64,000 bases of DNA, from positions 434,001 to 498,000 of the forward strand of contig CP103029.1 of the NCBI GenBank assembly GCA_024752435.1, read 5' to 3'. Below, one piece after another: positions 47,915 through 58,529 of the stretch. The position numbers and the translations under genes are program-made. The stretch is from Allantophomopsis cytisporea (lineage: Eukaryota; Ascomycota; Leotiomycetes; Phacidiales; Phacidiaceae). Position 1 is the stretch's first letter, and every line of letters begins with the position of its first letter. Below the pieces are notes generated by a model. It saw only the letters and a list, made by a program, of their open reading frames with translations. It did no database searches and was not told the origin of the DNA.

Positions 47915-49016
47915 GATGAGGTCGTGTGGGCGAAGAGTGGTTTTGACGACTGCACATGGACCCGCAGACTACGGGCACGTGAATATGGCTTGATCGACTC
48001 TTTTTAGCTTCAGATCATGCCCAAGAAACGCACTTATTAGTTGAGACAATCAGGTGTCGATGGCCTTCCTGGTCTGCGTAGTTGGTTTTAGCTGAGGTCT
48101 CTGGAAGCGCGTGTAAACGTCACGTGAATATGAATAGAAAGAGTCGAGGATGGTTTTGCAGATACTCTAGCTTTTCGAGGCAGCACAGCAAGCCACCATG
48201 AAACAATATGAGAGAATTGTATGCTAAGTACCTAGAAGGACTTTTGTTGTCCTGAAACAGGGAGTGGAGAGAATATGTGGTCTCCGTCGAGGACAGAACG
48301 CGGGGCTATGTCAATATATACGAATCCAGCCGAGTCGAGTTTCCGGTCCATATTCCGTTGCTTTGCTTAGAAAATCACAATTGTATTTCCACTGAACTCA
48401 ATGCCAGGCTTTTTGAGCTTCCGACAGTGGATCTGCTAGAAAAGGGTTGATTTTGACAAAATTCGCAGCTTGTCATTCCTCACTGTACCTAACATATCGA
48501 GCTCTCATGTGTAAGTTGGCGTTTGCTCTTTGGCGCCGGTCACTATACAAGGATAGTTAATCCGGATTCGCTTAAAAATTAAGCGCGCTCCGATTGTCTG
48601 ACACTAACGCCGGCAGTGGGAGTGTGCCTCAGCTACCTTATGCCCTTGTTCAGATGAGCGCGCTTGTCTGTCCGTCATTGTGCGGTATTCGCTCACTCAC
48701 TCATTCACCCACCTGCTCACTTCTTCTTCCATCACTTTGCTATCGACCACAAAGAAACATCCTTTCCACAACCACAACAGCAACGTCACGATCGCCCATC
48801 TAAACATACTTCTCACCACATCGCAAAGCTCCGATATAAACGATCTCGAATAACGATATAAATTTACACGATCGCTACCTTTTCATAAAGTCCGGCGCAT
48901 GATAGAACAAAAGTTGCCTAGGAAGAAGTGAGACCGCAGAGGGTGCACCTCGTGCATCGCGCACAAAATACACCTCTGGATATCTTCCTTTCTACATCGT
49001 CAGCTTTGTTATCATC
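47915..49016. promoter_or_regulatory. Shared divergent promoter region with duplicated CACGTGAATATG element
   Basis: 1.1 kb between the divergent Cid1-like and TFIIF alpha genes. The 12-base sequence CACGTGAATATG occurs at 47976-47987 and again at 48121-48132, same orientation, 145 bases apart. CACGTG is the core site of bHLH factors such as Cbf1. The right-hand 200 bases are a C/A-rich probable leader. No gene fits between them. Confidence 0.5.
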
Positions 49017-51474
49017 ATGAGCGCCTCTCCGTCGGGATTTTCGAATGGCCGTACGCCTAATTCGAACAATGGACAGCCCCAGTTCGTTCGAAAGCAGAAG
49101 GCAGCTGATCCACTTGTACCACGCAAAAAACCTATTCGAAGGCCTAATGTTCCGTCGACCGCGAACGTCCCAAAACCAAATGGTCTTGTCGCAGCTTCTG
49201 CTGGCAGGCCACAGCAACCACGACCTCTGAACGGCAAACCCCAAGCTCCCCAGCGCCCTGCTCCTGGTCCACAATTCCAAATCCCGCAGAACAGCGCGAA
49301 GCCAAAGATCCCAGGTGGTTGGACTACAGAACCAGGAGACAACTACCAAGACTTCCCCTTATTTACAACAAAACGCGCGCTTCGCGATGGTTTCCGATAC
49401 CATGTCGCGCGATTCGCAGGCAAGAAGCTGGTAGACCCAACCAACCAAGACGAATTTACTCGGCCCGTCTCTCTTCATCGGCGAGATCCTCGACAACCTC
49501 CACCGGGCAAGGAGATTAAGGATGAAGCTGCTGTTGAGCCGATTGATGATAAGGAACGTGAGCGACAAGAGTTACTGAAGTTGGAACGTGAGGCTCAAAG
49601 GGCGGCGGATCTTGCGCAGATTGCGCCGACTGGTAATAACGCTGCAGCGCTTGCAGCCAAGAAAAACCCGGCTTTCCGGAATGAGAAGACCACGCAAGTC
49701 CACCGTCTGGACAAAACTGCGGAGCAGAAGAAGGAGTCGGATCTTCGATATGAGGAGGCCTTACCTTGGCATTTGGAGGATGCGGACAATAAGAACACGT
49801 GGGTTGGCAACTACGAAGCAGCTTTATCCGACACCAATGTCATGCTTGTTATTGATGAGCAAGCTGGTTGCTTCAGAATGGTGCCTTTGGAAAAATGGTA
49901 TAAGTTCACGTCAAAGAATCAGTTTAAGACATTCACAATCGAGGAAGCGGAAGCAGCCATGAGTAAAAAGACAAAGGAATCTCGATGGGTTATGCGAGGA
50001 GAAGAAAAGATGAAGGCAGAGCAAGAAGCAAGAGACACTCGTAAGAACCTCAGGGGTTTGTATATGGTCAAGAAGGAGAGCAGTACCTTTAAGCAATCTG
50101 CGAAGAAAGAGACCGAAGATATGGACGACCTTGATTTTGAAGACGATTTATTTGCTGATGACGAAGAGCATATGACTGTGGAGAAACAAGAGGATGAGGA
50201 GACAAAGGAGGCGACAGATAGAATCAAACGTGAACAACTTGGTGCTAATCTTTTTGGATCAGCAGATGAGGCAGAGGTTGAGAAAGAGCTGAAGGAGATG
50301 GAGTTGGAAGCCGAGGAGCGAAAGAAATTGGGTAAAGATGTTAAAAAGGCTCTGAAGAAGCGCGAGAAGAACTACATCTATGATTCAGACTCCGATCACC
50401 CATATTCTACCGATGATGTATGTCACAATGTTCTACTAATGTGCATACGCTAATGAGAATTCAGAGCGATGATGACACTTCAGATGAAGAAAAGCAGAAA
50501 GACGCCGATCGCAAGAAGGATGAAGAAGCAAAGAGACTAGAAAAGCTGAAGAACGAATCCAAGTTGCCATCAGGAGCTTCATCCAAGGGCACCAATACTC
50601 CTTCGGGTCGACCAAAGTTCACGGATCCTACCAAGAAGGGCAACCATCTCAAGCGTCCGGGTTCTCCAAATCTTTCTGCATCTGAGGCCAGTGGCAATGA
50701 GTCATCTCGTAAGAAGCATAAAAAGAAGCACGCATCTTCTTCTTCTCAACCAACAGGTACCTCCACACCCATTGCCGGCTCCAGGCCAATGTCTCCAGGA
50801 CCAAGTTCTCAACCTCTTCCAGGTCAATCTTCGAAACCAGGTTCTAAAATTAACCCAAGCGGACGCATCAACGCAACATCACCAGGCCCAGGTAGTGGTA
50901 GTGACGGCGAAGCTACTGGAGGCGAGATGTCTGACGGTGCCGGTGGCAAGAAGAAATCTCTTAAGCTTCGCGTCGGTAATCCTCGTAATGGAGTCAACTC
51001 ACCATCAGTATCTCGAGCTGGTTCGCCAGCAGTCGGAAGCAGAGCTGGCAGTCCAGCCGCGGGAGTATCTACAAACAAAAGTAAGGACGCCATCTATTCT
51101 CACATCTAGCACGTTACTATTCTTTCTTTTCAATATGCGGTACACTGTTTGCAGGACCACGGAAGTCTGTTAGACTCCAGCGTTTTTTTCGATCTATCCA
51201 ATTTTTCAAATATCATTATTGAGACAGTACTAACAAATACTTAATAGGCTCCAGCGGTGCGTTGATCACAGCTGACGACATCAAAGCGGCATTGCCAAAG
51301 GATGGCAGTGGCATTACCCTCAACCAGTTGATCAACTCCCAACCACTTGCAACCAAGAAGGATCGATTGAAGGATGCCGAGGTGAAGAAGAACTTCATGA
51401 ATCTGCTCAGGGAAAACGCCATGTTCGGCAAGGACAAGCTGCTTAGAGCTAAATTCACTGGGCCCGCAAATTAG
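49017..51474 (+). CDS. TFG1: Transcription initiation factor IIF alpha subunit (RAP74/Tfg1)
   Basis: Large subunit of TFIIF, which binds RNA polymerase II, stabilises the preinitiation complex and helps start-site selection. Exons 49017-50417, 50465-51080 and 51248-51474 (donors GTATGT, GTAAGG; acceptors TCAG, ATAG with a TACTAAC branch site) give 747 residues. The N-terminal dimerisation barrel with TFIIF beta lies at about 98-330 (DFPLFTTKRALRDGFRYHVARF, EEALPWHLEDADNKNTWVG, CFRMVPLEKWYKFT). The central part is highly charged with acidic Asp/Glu blocks and Ser-Pro-Gly-rich linkers. The C terminus (about 675-747) is the winged helix that contacts the CTD phosphatase Fcp1: ITADDIKAALPKDGSGITL and KKNFMNLLRENAMF. 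The last exon is essential to the winged helix; frames that stop at 51109 are unspliced artefacts. Confidence 0.95.
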
Positions 51475-52787
51475 TCAAATGAGATCTCCAAAGGTGCGAA
51501 ATAGACATATGGTGGGGCGGGATGTTAATGATGATGAGTGGATGTGGCCTTGCTTGCCCATGGCTTGCTCGGTTTGGAATCAGCACATACCTGTATTTCA
51601 ACTGTCTTGCGATAGTTTCAGCGGATGAGAAATGATAATTTCCCATGAATTTTCAAAATTGTACTTGAGTGATTGTGATTGACAACGTTTGTTTAATGCT
51701 TCTGGGAATCCATATGTACATTTTACTCCTAAGAATGTGCTGCCACCTCAGATCTTCACAGTACGTATAAGTGTAATAGGCGCAAGAGTGCCCGTAATAG
51801 ATAAAGTGTCTCTACTTAAGTAGTCTTAAAGAGGCAAATTTCCTCAAAAATTAGCAGGTGCTAACAACCTATCTATCCATAAGGCATATAAAGGCTTCTG
51901 CTCGTCACATTTTTCGCTATGACAAAGTAGCTTCACTTTCCAGACTCCTTTGTGAAGTGTACAGAGTAATATTCCTAGTGCCTCCATGAGTATAAAACAG
52001 GCCACCACTTCGACTCTTCGCAAACCAGCGATCTGGAAGATGCGAAACCTAACAAATTATGTCGGCCCGCAAGTCGTCCGTAATGCTGCTGCCTGTGGTC
52101 CGTAGTCGTTTTCGATGGCTCATCATCGACGCTTTAATCGTCATCGCTCTGGAATCGTCACGGATGTCTCGAACTGTTCAAAGGCGTGAACATTATGGCT
52201 TTTGGTAATCGCTATCGATGCTTGCTTCGTCGGATTTTTCGAAAGTTTCACTGGTTTCTTGAAACATTAAAGGACTTGAAGCTCTATGATTTAAAAGTGT
52301 TATAGTGACTTTATTCGTTAACGGTTTTGAAATCGCCATGAGGGTCTCGAACTATTGAGGAGGTATGAAATATTGAGCTTTGTATAATCGTCACCATTGC
52401 TTAATTCGTCAACGTTTTTGGAATAATCACTAACAGCTTGGAACGTCGAAAACTGCGTTAAGTACTACGTATTTTTAATTCGTCAACGCTTTTGGACTCA
52501 CCATCGATGAGGTAGATTGATGATTATAGACATCTTACACAACGCCATGCTGATTTTTTCGAGGAAAAAAAAAGAACTCAGAGCCCATCAATGGGAGAAA
52601 CAGTTGTAGCGCAATGTTTAAGAGATGAAATGACGGGATGGTTGGAATATTATATCTACGTAGACTGGAATTGTTATTTCCACGTTAGACTCACACAAAC
52701 ACTTTCTCAGTGTAATACCAATAACAAGATAAGAGTCTTGAAAGTGTAGTTCACGCACCGGATATCATTGGTTCTATCGACCATCCC
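51475..52787. other. Convergent intergenic with diverged minisatellite
   Basis: 1.3 kb between the 3' ends of TFIIF alpha and Bud13. 51480-52080 holds no frames or RNA genes. 52102-52512 is a diverged tandem repeat with a period of about 90 bases (own entry). 52513-52787 is AT-rich. Confidence 0.6.
52102..52512. repeat. Diverged minisatellite with about 90-bp units
   Basis: Successive units begin near 52136, 52226, 52314, 52405 and 52479, so the period is 88-91 with one shortened unit of 74. Each opens with a version of TTCGTCAACGNTTTTGGAAT, most continue with NTCACN.., the better-preserved units carry CTCGAACTNTTGA, and TGAA, GCTTT and TAATCGTCACC follow in part; the last unit is partial. 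A fragment of another unit is seen at 52102-52135. Mismatches are mostly between C and T or G and A, as expected if repeat-induced point mutation or simple drift acted on an old tandem array. Confidence 0.75.
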
Positions 52788-53771
52788 TTACTCATCCATC
52801 TGCCACTCGAAATCCAATTGCTTATTCCTCGACTTTCGATTCTCCGCCTTGAATCTCTCAGCCTCCCACCCATTACTCCTATCAACGCCATCCCAACGAT
52901 ATCCAGGACGGATCATATAACGATTCGGTGCAGCAGCCCCTTTATACAACGGTCGACCACTTTTACTCTTCCCACCCTCCTTCTTCTTCACGAACTGCGC
53001 AGCAGGATCATTCCACCTCTCGACCTCCTTCAACTCCTGATTCATATCCTCATCATCACGAGTCCTAGCCAACGGCATAAACTTCGCCTCCTCCAGCGCC
53101 TCCTTCCTCGCCTGCCTCTCAGCAATCTGCACATCGCCCCTCTGCGCCTCCTCCTCCTCCCTCTTCTTCCGCTCAATCTCATCCAATTCCTTCCGCTTAT
53201 CCGCCCTCCTCATCTGCAAATCAATGCGCCGACCCGTCGCATCACGATAGACCGTCTCCTCCTCCGCCTTCGCCGCCTTGCCGGCCCGCTGCTCATCGTC
53301 GAAGCGCCTCCTCTCCTCCCTCTTCCGCCGCTCAAACTGCGCCGTCACCTGCGCGGCCGTCTGCAAGCCGGCATGCGCGCCCGACTCCATCTTCACGACG
53401 CCAGAATCATCCTCAATGGCCGGCTCGTCATCCTCTCCCCGCCGTGCGCTGTTCTCTTGGATCACGCCCGCGAGAACGGCGTCTGCCTCGGCCTGCGAAC
53501 TATCGGTTGGTGCGGCGCTGCCGACCGTCTTCCACGCGCTCTTCTTCGCTTTGCGGAATTCGGCGCTCTTGCCCTCACCTACGAAGATAGGCCGGCTGTC
53601 GTCTTCGTCTGAGGCTTGGCCCGAGTTCTCCCAGCCTGTTGTGTCGTCGTCGGCGATGATGAGGCCGCTGGATGCTGAGTCTTTGGTCTTGCGCTTGCGT
53701 TTCTTCGAGGTTTTGGGGGCTGCGGGTTCGGCATTCAGGTATTTGGAGGCGAGGTAGGATGACAGAGACAT
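52788..53771 (-). CDS. BUD13: Pre-mRNA-splicing factor Bud13/Cwc26
   Basis: Subunit of the RES (retention and splicing) complex with Snu17 and Pml1, which binds the spliceosome before activation. Intronless, 327 residues, starting MSLSSYLASKYLN, the usual N terminus (LxxYLAxKYL). The middle is charged and helical with Lys/Glu/Arg-rich coiled coil (about 150-235). The conserved C terminus is present: YRDATGRRIDLQMRRAD, then KSGRPLYKGAAAPNRYMIRP, GYRWDGVDRSNGWE and the terminal KQLDFEWQMDE that docks to Snu17. Length is close to other fungal Bud13 proteins. The strong GC bias at third positions creates long open frames on the opposite strand, which are shadows. Confidence 0.95.
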   Translation of the reverse strand: MSLSSYLASKYLNAEPAAPKTSKKRKRKTKDSASSGLIIADDDTTGWENSGQASDEDDSRPIFVGEGKSAEFRKAKKSAWKTVGSAAPTDSSQAEADAVLAGVIQENSARRGEDDEPAIEDDSGVVKMESGAHAGLQTAAQVTAQFERRKREERRRFDDEQRAGKAAKAEEETVYRDATGRRIDLQMRRADKRKELDEIERKKREEEEAQRGDVQIAERQARKEALEEAKFMPLARTRDDEDMNQELKEVERWNDPAAQFVKKKEGGKSKSGRPLYKGAAAPNRYMIRPGYRWDGVDRSNGWEAERFKAENRKSRNKQLDFEWQMDE

Positions 53772-54465
53772 CTTAGTGGTGGGATGTTGTGGGGGGGGGG
53801 AGGATTTATGGAATTTGTGGAATTTCGATGTTGATGCTGTTTGAGCTCGAGGCGCTGCACGAGGCTGAGATTCGAGATTTGGAAAGTGACATCACGTGAA
53901 GTGGGAGATCTTCATGCCTGGGAGTTCTGGCACGCAGCGTAGGTAATCGGTGATACATTCATGGTACCTCAGGTTCAGTCACCTGATGTATCATCTAGGT
54001 TAAGGTAGATTTGTTTCTATGATCGATGGCGTGAGACTTTCCGGATCACGAGTCGAAAGTGTTGGGATATCACATTCATATTTTGGGGATGTGAGCACGT
54101 GTTTGATATACGGCGTAGATGGGCTTTATCACTCGGACAATCTTCGTCATGGGCGCGTCGCAGTCGCGTTATCCGAGGAAGCGAAGTCTAAAGGAGCACG
54201 ACCGGCAGATACGATAAGAGAGCTTATCGAGAGCTTATCGGCAGCGAGGGATGTACAAAGTTGTATCAGTTAGGGTGTGATGATACGTAGGTGCAGCTAC
54301 AAACACAGCAGCATCATACAGAACCGGTATTGCATCTTGGGTCTTGTTGTTCCAGAACTAGGCACGCACTCCTTATTTCCTGCTGAGCATTATTGAGTTG
54401 CTGACAGTTGATAGCTGGCTAGCTACAGGGAGGATAAGGAAAGTGAGGGGCAGGTCAGCTCCGGT

Positions 54466-54487
54466 CAGCTCAGCTCAGCTCAGCTCA
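54466..54487. repeat. CAGCT pentanucleotide repeat
   Basis: Four consecutive CAGCT units, plus one separated copy just upstream (54456-54460). Confidence 0.85.
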
Positions 54488-54628
54488 AGTGAGAGTAACC
54501 CCACTACAGATAGACAGATGCATGAACGAGGAGCGCTGATGATGACGCATGATATCCTCTCCCCTAGCTGGTTTATGTTTCCATCGCAACAGCGTGGTCG
54601 AAGACTATGCTTATGCCTGTTCCTGCAC

Positions 54629-54656
54629 CTTGTGCTTGTGCTTGTGCTTGTGCTTA
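54629..54656. repeat. CTTGTG hexanucleotide repeat
   Basis: Four perfect CTTGTG units followed by a partial one. Confidence 0.85.
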
Positions 54657-54980
54657 GGCCTATACTTGTGCCTGCCTATGTCATTTGCGGACAGCTAAGC
54701 CATCATTAAATTAGCCGCTCAAGATGAGATTGTTTCGAGGATGCTCTGTCACGACACGCAAAGTGAAGCAACATAGATAGACAAAGGAAAGACGTCAGTG
54801 TTGTTTGAAGAGACGAGTGTCAGATGATTACGCCACTTGTTGTACACTACTCTGAGAGCGACGTGGTCGGAGAGACTGTGCACGAGAAGTGTCGATAGAT
54901 GGATACATAGCACATCTGAGTACTTATGTAGTCGTAGTGATAGTCGTAGTACCTGCATACAATGTGAGACTCGTGTAAGG

Positions 54981-55024
54981 ATAGATGGATAGATGGATAG
55001 ATAGATAGATGGATAGATAGATAG
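54981..55024. repeat. GATA/GATG microsatellite
   Basis: About eleven tetranucleotide units, mostly ATAG with ATGG interspersed. Confidence 0.9.
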
Positions 55025-55655
55025 GCCATCTCCGATGCTTTCTAGTCTGTATCATAAGGTACGTAGTAAGGCAGACAGTACAACCAACATCTACGTTACA
55101 TACAGATCACATCTGATGTTGCAATAATAAAGGCCGCGAACGATGTGATAGTAGATATATTCCATATGGGAAGTGCCCGACTCCTTTAAATCAACGGTGC
55201 ATCCCCAACAAAGTATAAGTTGAAGGGCACATGGGTAATATTCTGGTACAATCGAATAGACATGGTCTTTATCGTATGTCTATCGTAGTAGCGCGGCATG
55301 TGCGTAATTCATGAGTGTTCCTCTCCGTGACCTCTCATCCATTCCTCCCTCCCTCATTCCCTGTCCATTCGTCTGCCTTGTCTGTCTTGTCTGTCTTGTC
55401 TCGTCATGTCTTATCTTCCTCCCACACTCCCCCTCTCCCTCCCTCTCCCTCCCACCGTGCCCACTTCTCCACAAAGAACGACATCCGGATTCTATCTATT
55501 CTCTAGCTCTGATCTCCGTTGACGCCCGGAATAGCAACAAATAGTATCACGCAAATCCATCAGTCCGATCCATCCAAGCAGATCCTACAGAACTGACACT
55601 CCCCTGCTACGGCGCATTATGCATTGCACAATTCATCGGCAAGTACCAAACTACA

Positions 55656-55676
55656 CAACTCAACTCAACTCAACTC
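55656..55676. repeat. CAACT pentanucleotide repeat
   Basis: Four consecutive CAACT units in non-coding DNA. Confidence 0.8.
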
Positions 55677-56555
55677 GTTTATTGTGTGGAGAATGGGAAT
55701 GGTCACCGAAGAGCGAAGAGTCAGACGTAGAAGCAGAGCAGCTCCAACCAGACCATCCATCCATCACCTCATACCCGCTCGGGAGTATTCATCTCCTTTA
55801 CTGCATCCAGTAATGTCCTGTAATGTGTTCATACTAAGTCAGGTAAGTCGCATATCAGGGATTCTGTAGGTACCTTAGACAATGACATAAGGTGAGTGAA
55901 GTCAAGGGGAGCAAAGCACAGCACAAAGCCCCCGAGTACCTAATGTAAACAATCCCCCGATGGCTCACAGCCTTGATTCCTCTCCTTAAGCTTACCAACA
56001 ACCCACTCTGTCTGTTGTTCGATAGCCGCTCCTGCTCCTCCTATTCCTACTTCTACTTCTACTTATAATCTTCCACACCTGTATCCTTCTCCTCCTTTCT
56101 CGTCATCTATTCAAAGCTCACTGACTCTCATATTTCATCTCACGCGTATTCACGAACCTTATCTGCTACTGTTGTGGCTTGCTTCCATTATTACTCATTC
56201 ATCTCCCGGCTAAAACTCCCCTCAGCCTTGCCCCTCCCCCTCACCTTTGACTCATCCAGACACCACTTAGTTGTGTGTGTACGAGCTCCTTCCATTGGAG
56301 TCATCTCGATCCTTCGTCACAGTACCCTCTACCCGTGACGTGAGTCACCCGAGACTCTGCGACTCATCTGTCCAAGACCTTCTTACGCATCTTTATCTAT
56401 CTACCTATTTACCTCCTCCAAACCAACTCATCATCGCTGCAAATACCAAATTGCCACACAAAACACCACAAGAACGAAAACACATTAACCATACTATACT
56501 ATACCAACATCTATTCAAGCTCACGAAAATTATCTCCGCTCCCGAAATACCCATC

Positions 56556-57203
56556 ATGTCGACCATCTCCTTTGCCGATTCTCACCGTGACCTCCGCTCA
56601 GACTCCAAGTCCTACAAGCGTGACAAAGACTCCTCAAGCAAGTGGTCCATGGGTCCGCGGCCACTGGACATCTGCACAGATGATTTCAACGGCGCAGTAA
56701 AACGCAGGGGCACGGCAGGACAGTTTGGCAAGGTGCGACCTCAGAAGCGCTTGTCGGAGTTCGATACTGTACCCAAAGACCACTCGAATGTCTCCATAAA
56801 AGGTGGATCCCGTCACGGCACTGGCCACTTTGGGATGTCTGCGGGACGTACGGCGCGCAAGACGGATGCGTTGGTGCAGGCCTATGAGGCGGGGAGCATG
56901 AGCCGCTCACTGCTAGAGCTGTTGCCTGAAGGCTTGGATGGTCGGAATGGAGGTAATGGGGCTGATGGCGTGGTTTATAGCTTCGATGCAGAGACTAGCC
57001 CAAAGCTGGCAGTGGGACTTGATAAGTTGATTGAAGGTGCTGAGGAGAGATACAGAAGTAAAGAGACTGATAAGTTGGTGCGTACGGAGTATGAGATTCT
57101 GGATGAAGCCGGCGAGACGGTTAAGGTTGGGAAGAGGAGCCCGAAGGCCAAGGCTGTGAACAAGGGCGTTGTGTTGGATGATGAGGACTACGAGCTTGTA
57201 TAG
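56556..57203 (+). CDS. Fungal protein of unknown function
   Basis: Intronless, 215 residues from the ATG at 56556; the frame is open upstream but the upstream sequence is leader-like and has no better ATG. No signal peptide, membrane segment or known domain. The N-terminal 60 residues are polar and basic (SHRDLRSDSKSYKRDKDSSS), followed by short well-formed blocks (PRPLDICTDDFNGAVKRRGT, GQFGKVRPQKRLSEFDTVP) and helical segments (KTDALVQAYEAGSMSRSLLE, KLAVGLDKLIEGAEERYRSK). It ends acidic (LDDEDYELV). Regular codon use and blocks of mixed charged/hydrophobic residues make it a real gene. I do not recognise a family; it may be restricted to filamentous ascomycetes. The 2.8-kb upstream region suggests complex regulation, which is inference. 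Confidence 0.72.
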   Translation: MSTISFADSHRDLRSDSKSYKRDKDSSSKWSMGPRPLDICTDDFNGAVKRRGTAGQFGKVRPQKRLSEFDTVPKDHSNVSIKGGSRHGTGHFGMSAGRTARKTDALVQAYEAGSMSRSLLELLPEGLDGRNGGNGADGVVYSFDAETSPKLAVGLDKLIEGAEERYRSKETDKLVRTEYEILDEAGETVKVGKRSPKAKAVNKGVVLDDEDYELV

Positions 57204-58529
57204 GAGGACGACCGTTCACCCTGCTCCTCTTCACTTGCTCATTCACTATCTCTTTCTTTCGATTCTCACTCATCACCTCACGATAATGACACACCATCTA
57301 CTCATCTCAGCATCCTTCTCCCCCTCTCTTTCTTCCTTTCTTCATTACAGCCTTTATTAGTTCATCATCGTCCTTTAACAGGACTACTCCCAGCATGGCA
57401 TGGTACACACGGCGTGGCGTTAGGGTTCTTAGGACATGCATCGTGGATTGCGTTCCGGCGAAAGCATCAGGAACTTTATGTATACATCACGCAGCGACGG
57501 CATTGATTTTTCTTACTCTTTTTTATGGACAGATACCATGACGCGAGACTATTTGGCTTGCGCGTATTGTGTTCTATGTTAGTTAGATTAGACTGACTTG
57601 ATTGGGGAATATGACTCGTTCTTCCCCATATGTTTTGTCGATCTGTGATGTGTTTGAACCAAGTTGCTGTGGGATGGCGTTCGTTCACAATAATACTCAG
57701 GAACGGTAGTTTTTAACCTCAAGCCGTGCGAAACAGGCAGTTCAGCATCGTGGCAGGACTTGTTCCTCTACAGAGAAAATCACACGCCGCAGTAGGTGGT
57801 AGGACGAGGGAGTTGGTGACAAGTAGGCTACTGACGACAGTTCGCCGCGTGACATCAACGAAGAGATTAAGTAGCACTGAGAGGCAACAATAATCACAAA
57901 CAAAAGACACGAGACATAAGATAGCTTCTGGATTTAAGAGCTATGACACGATATAAAGCCAACCAATCCCCACTAACCCATCAATTCAACAAAGTTTAGA
58001 ATACAAGTATATAAATTAAAAAAAAATGTCCAAGAAGTTCTCTTGCCCCTTGATCCCCATCTCAATTAAGAGCTGTAGCTACGCATGAACAAGGTGCCTT
58101 CTGATCCCGGAAAGGTCGATTCGCGAACGAAAAGACCATATCAATATACCAACGCTCCGTTAGTGATCTCCTTCTAGAGGAAGAAGACCCCTGCAGACTC
58201 TACAGACTGCATCGCTGGATGTGCCCCCAAATCCCCACATAGTGAAAGGAAAAACATTGCATACTTAACTGGTAGTGATCTAGGGTATATAGGGTATATA
58301 TGGTGAATATCACTTATATGGGGCCAACGGTAAATGATTGTCATTGTGATACCTGTCTGGGTTCAAGCTGATTATTGCAGCTGTATCTCATATTGAGTAA
58401 CGCCTCCTTGAGACCCTTGAATTCTCTAAGCCAAACGCCACGCTCCTGAACGCCTTTTGCCTGTCGGCTGTGAAGTTATAACCAAGCAAATCTGATCGTA
58501 CCAACCATTCATTCATTCCTCATTCTTGT
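57204..58529. other. Convergent intergenic region
   Basis: 1.3 kb between the 3' ends of the orphan gene and the PRPP synthetase. AT-rich in its second half, with short unsupported frames only. An A-rich run at 58018-58026 and TATATA stretches near 58290-58310 are unremarkable. Confidence 0.5.

Larger units (their letters stand above)
53772..56555. other. Microsatellite-rich intergenic and long leader
   Basis: 2.8 kb before the orphan 215-residue gene. Contains a CACGTG at 53893-53898 near the Bud13 start, and several simple repeats: CAGCT at 54466-54487, CTTGTG at 54629-54656, GATA/GATG at 54981-55024, TGTCT near 55370-55400 and CAACT at 55656-55676. From about 55980 the plus strand is C/T- and then C/A-rich, typical of a long 5' leader. 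No gene recognised. Confidence 0.55.

Noticed and set aside
52818..53612. 264-codon open frame on the plus strand opposite Bud13
   Set aside because: Leu/Ile/Arg/Pro-rich antisense shadow of a GC3-biased coding region; Bud13 on the minus strand is unambiguous.
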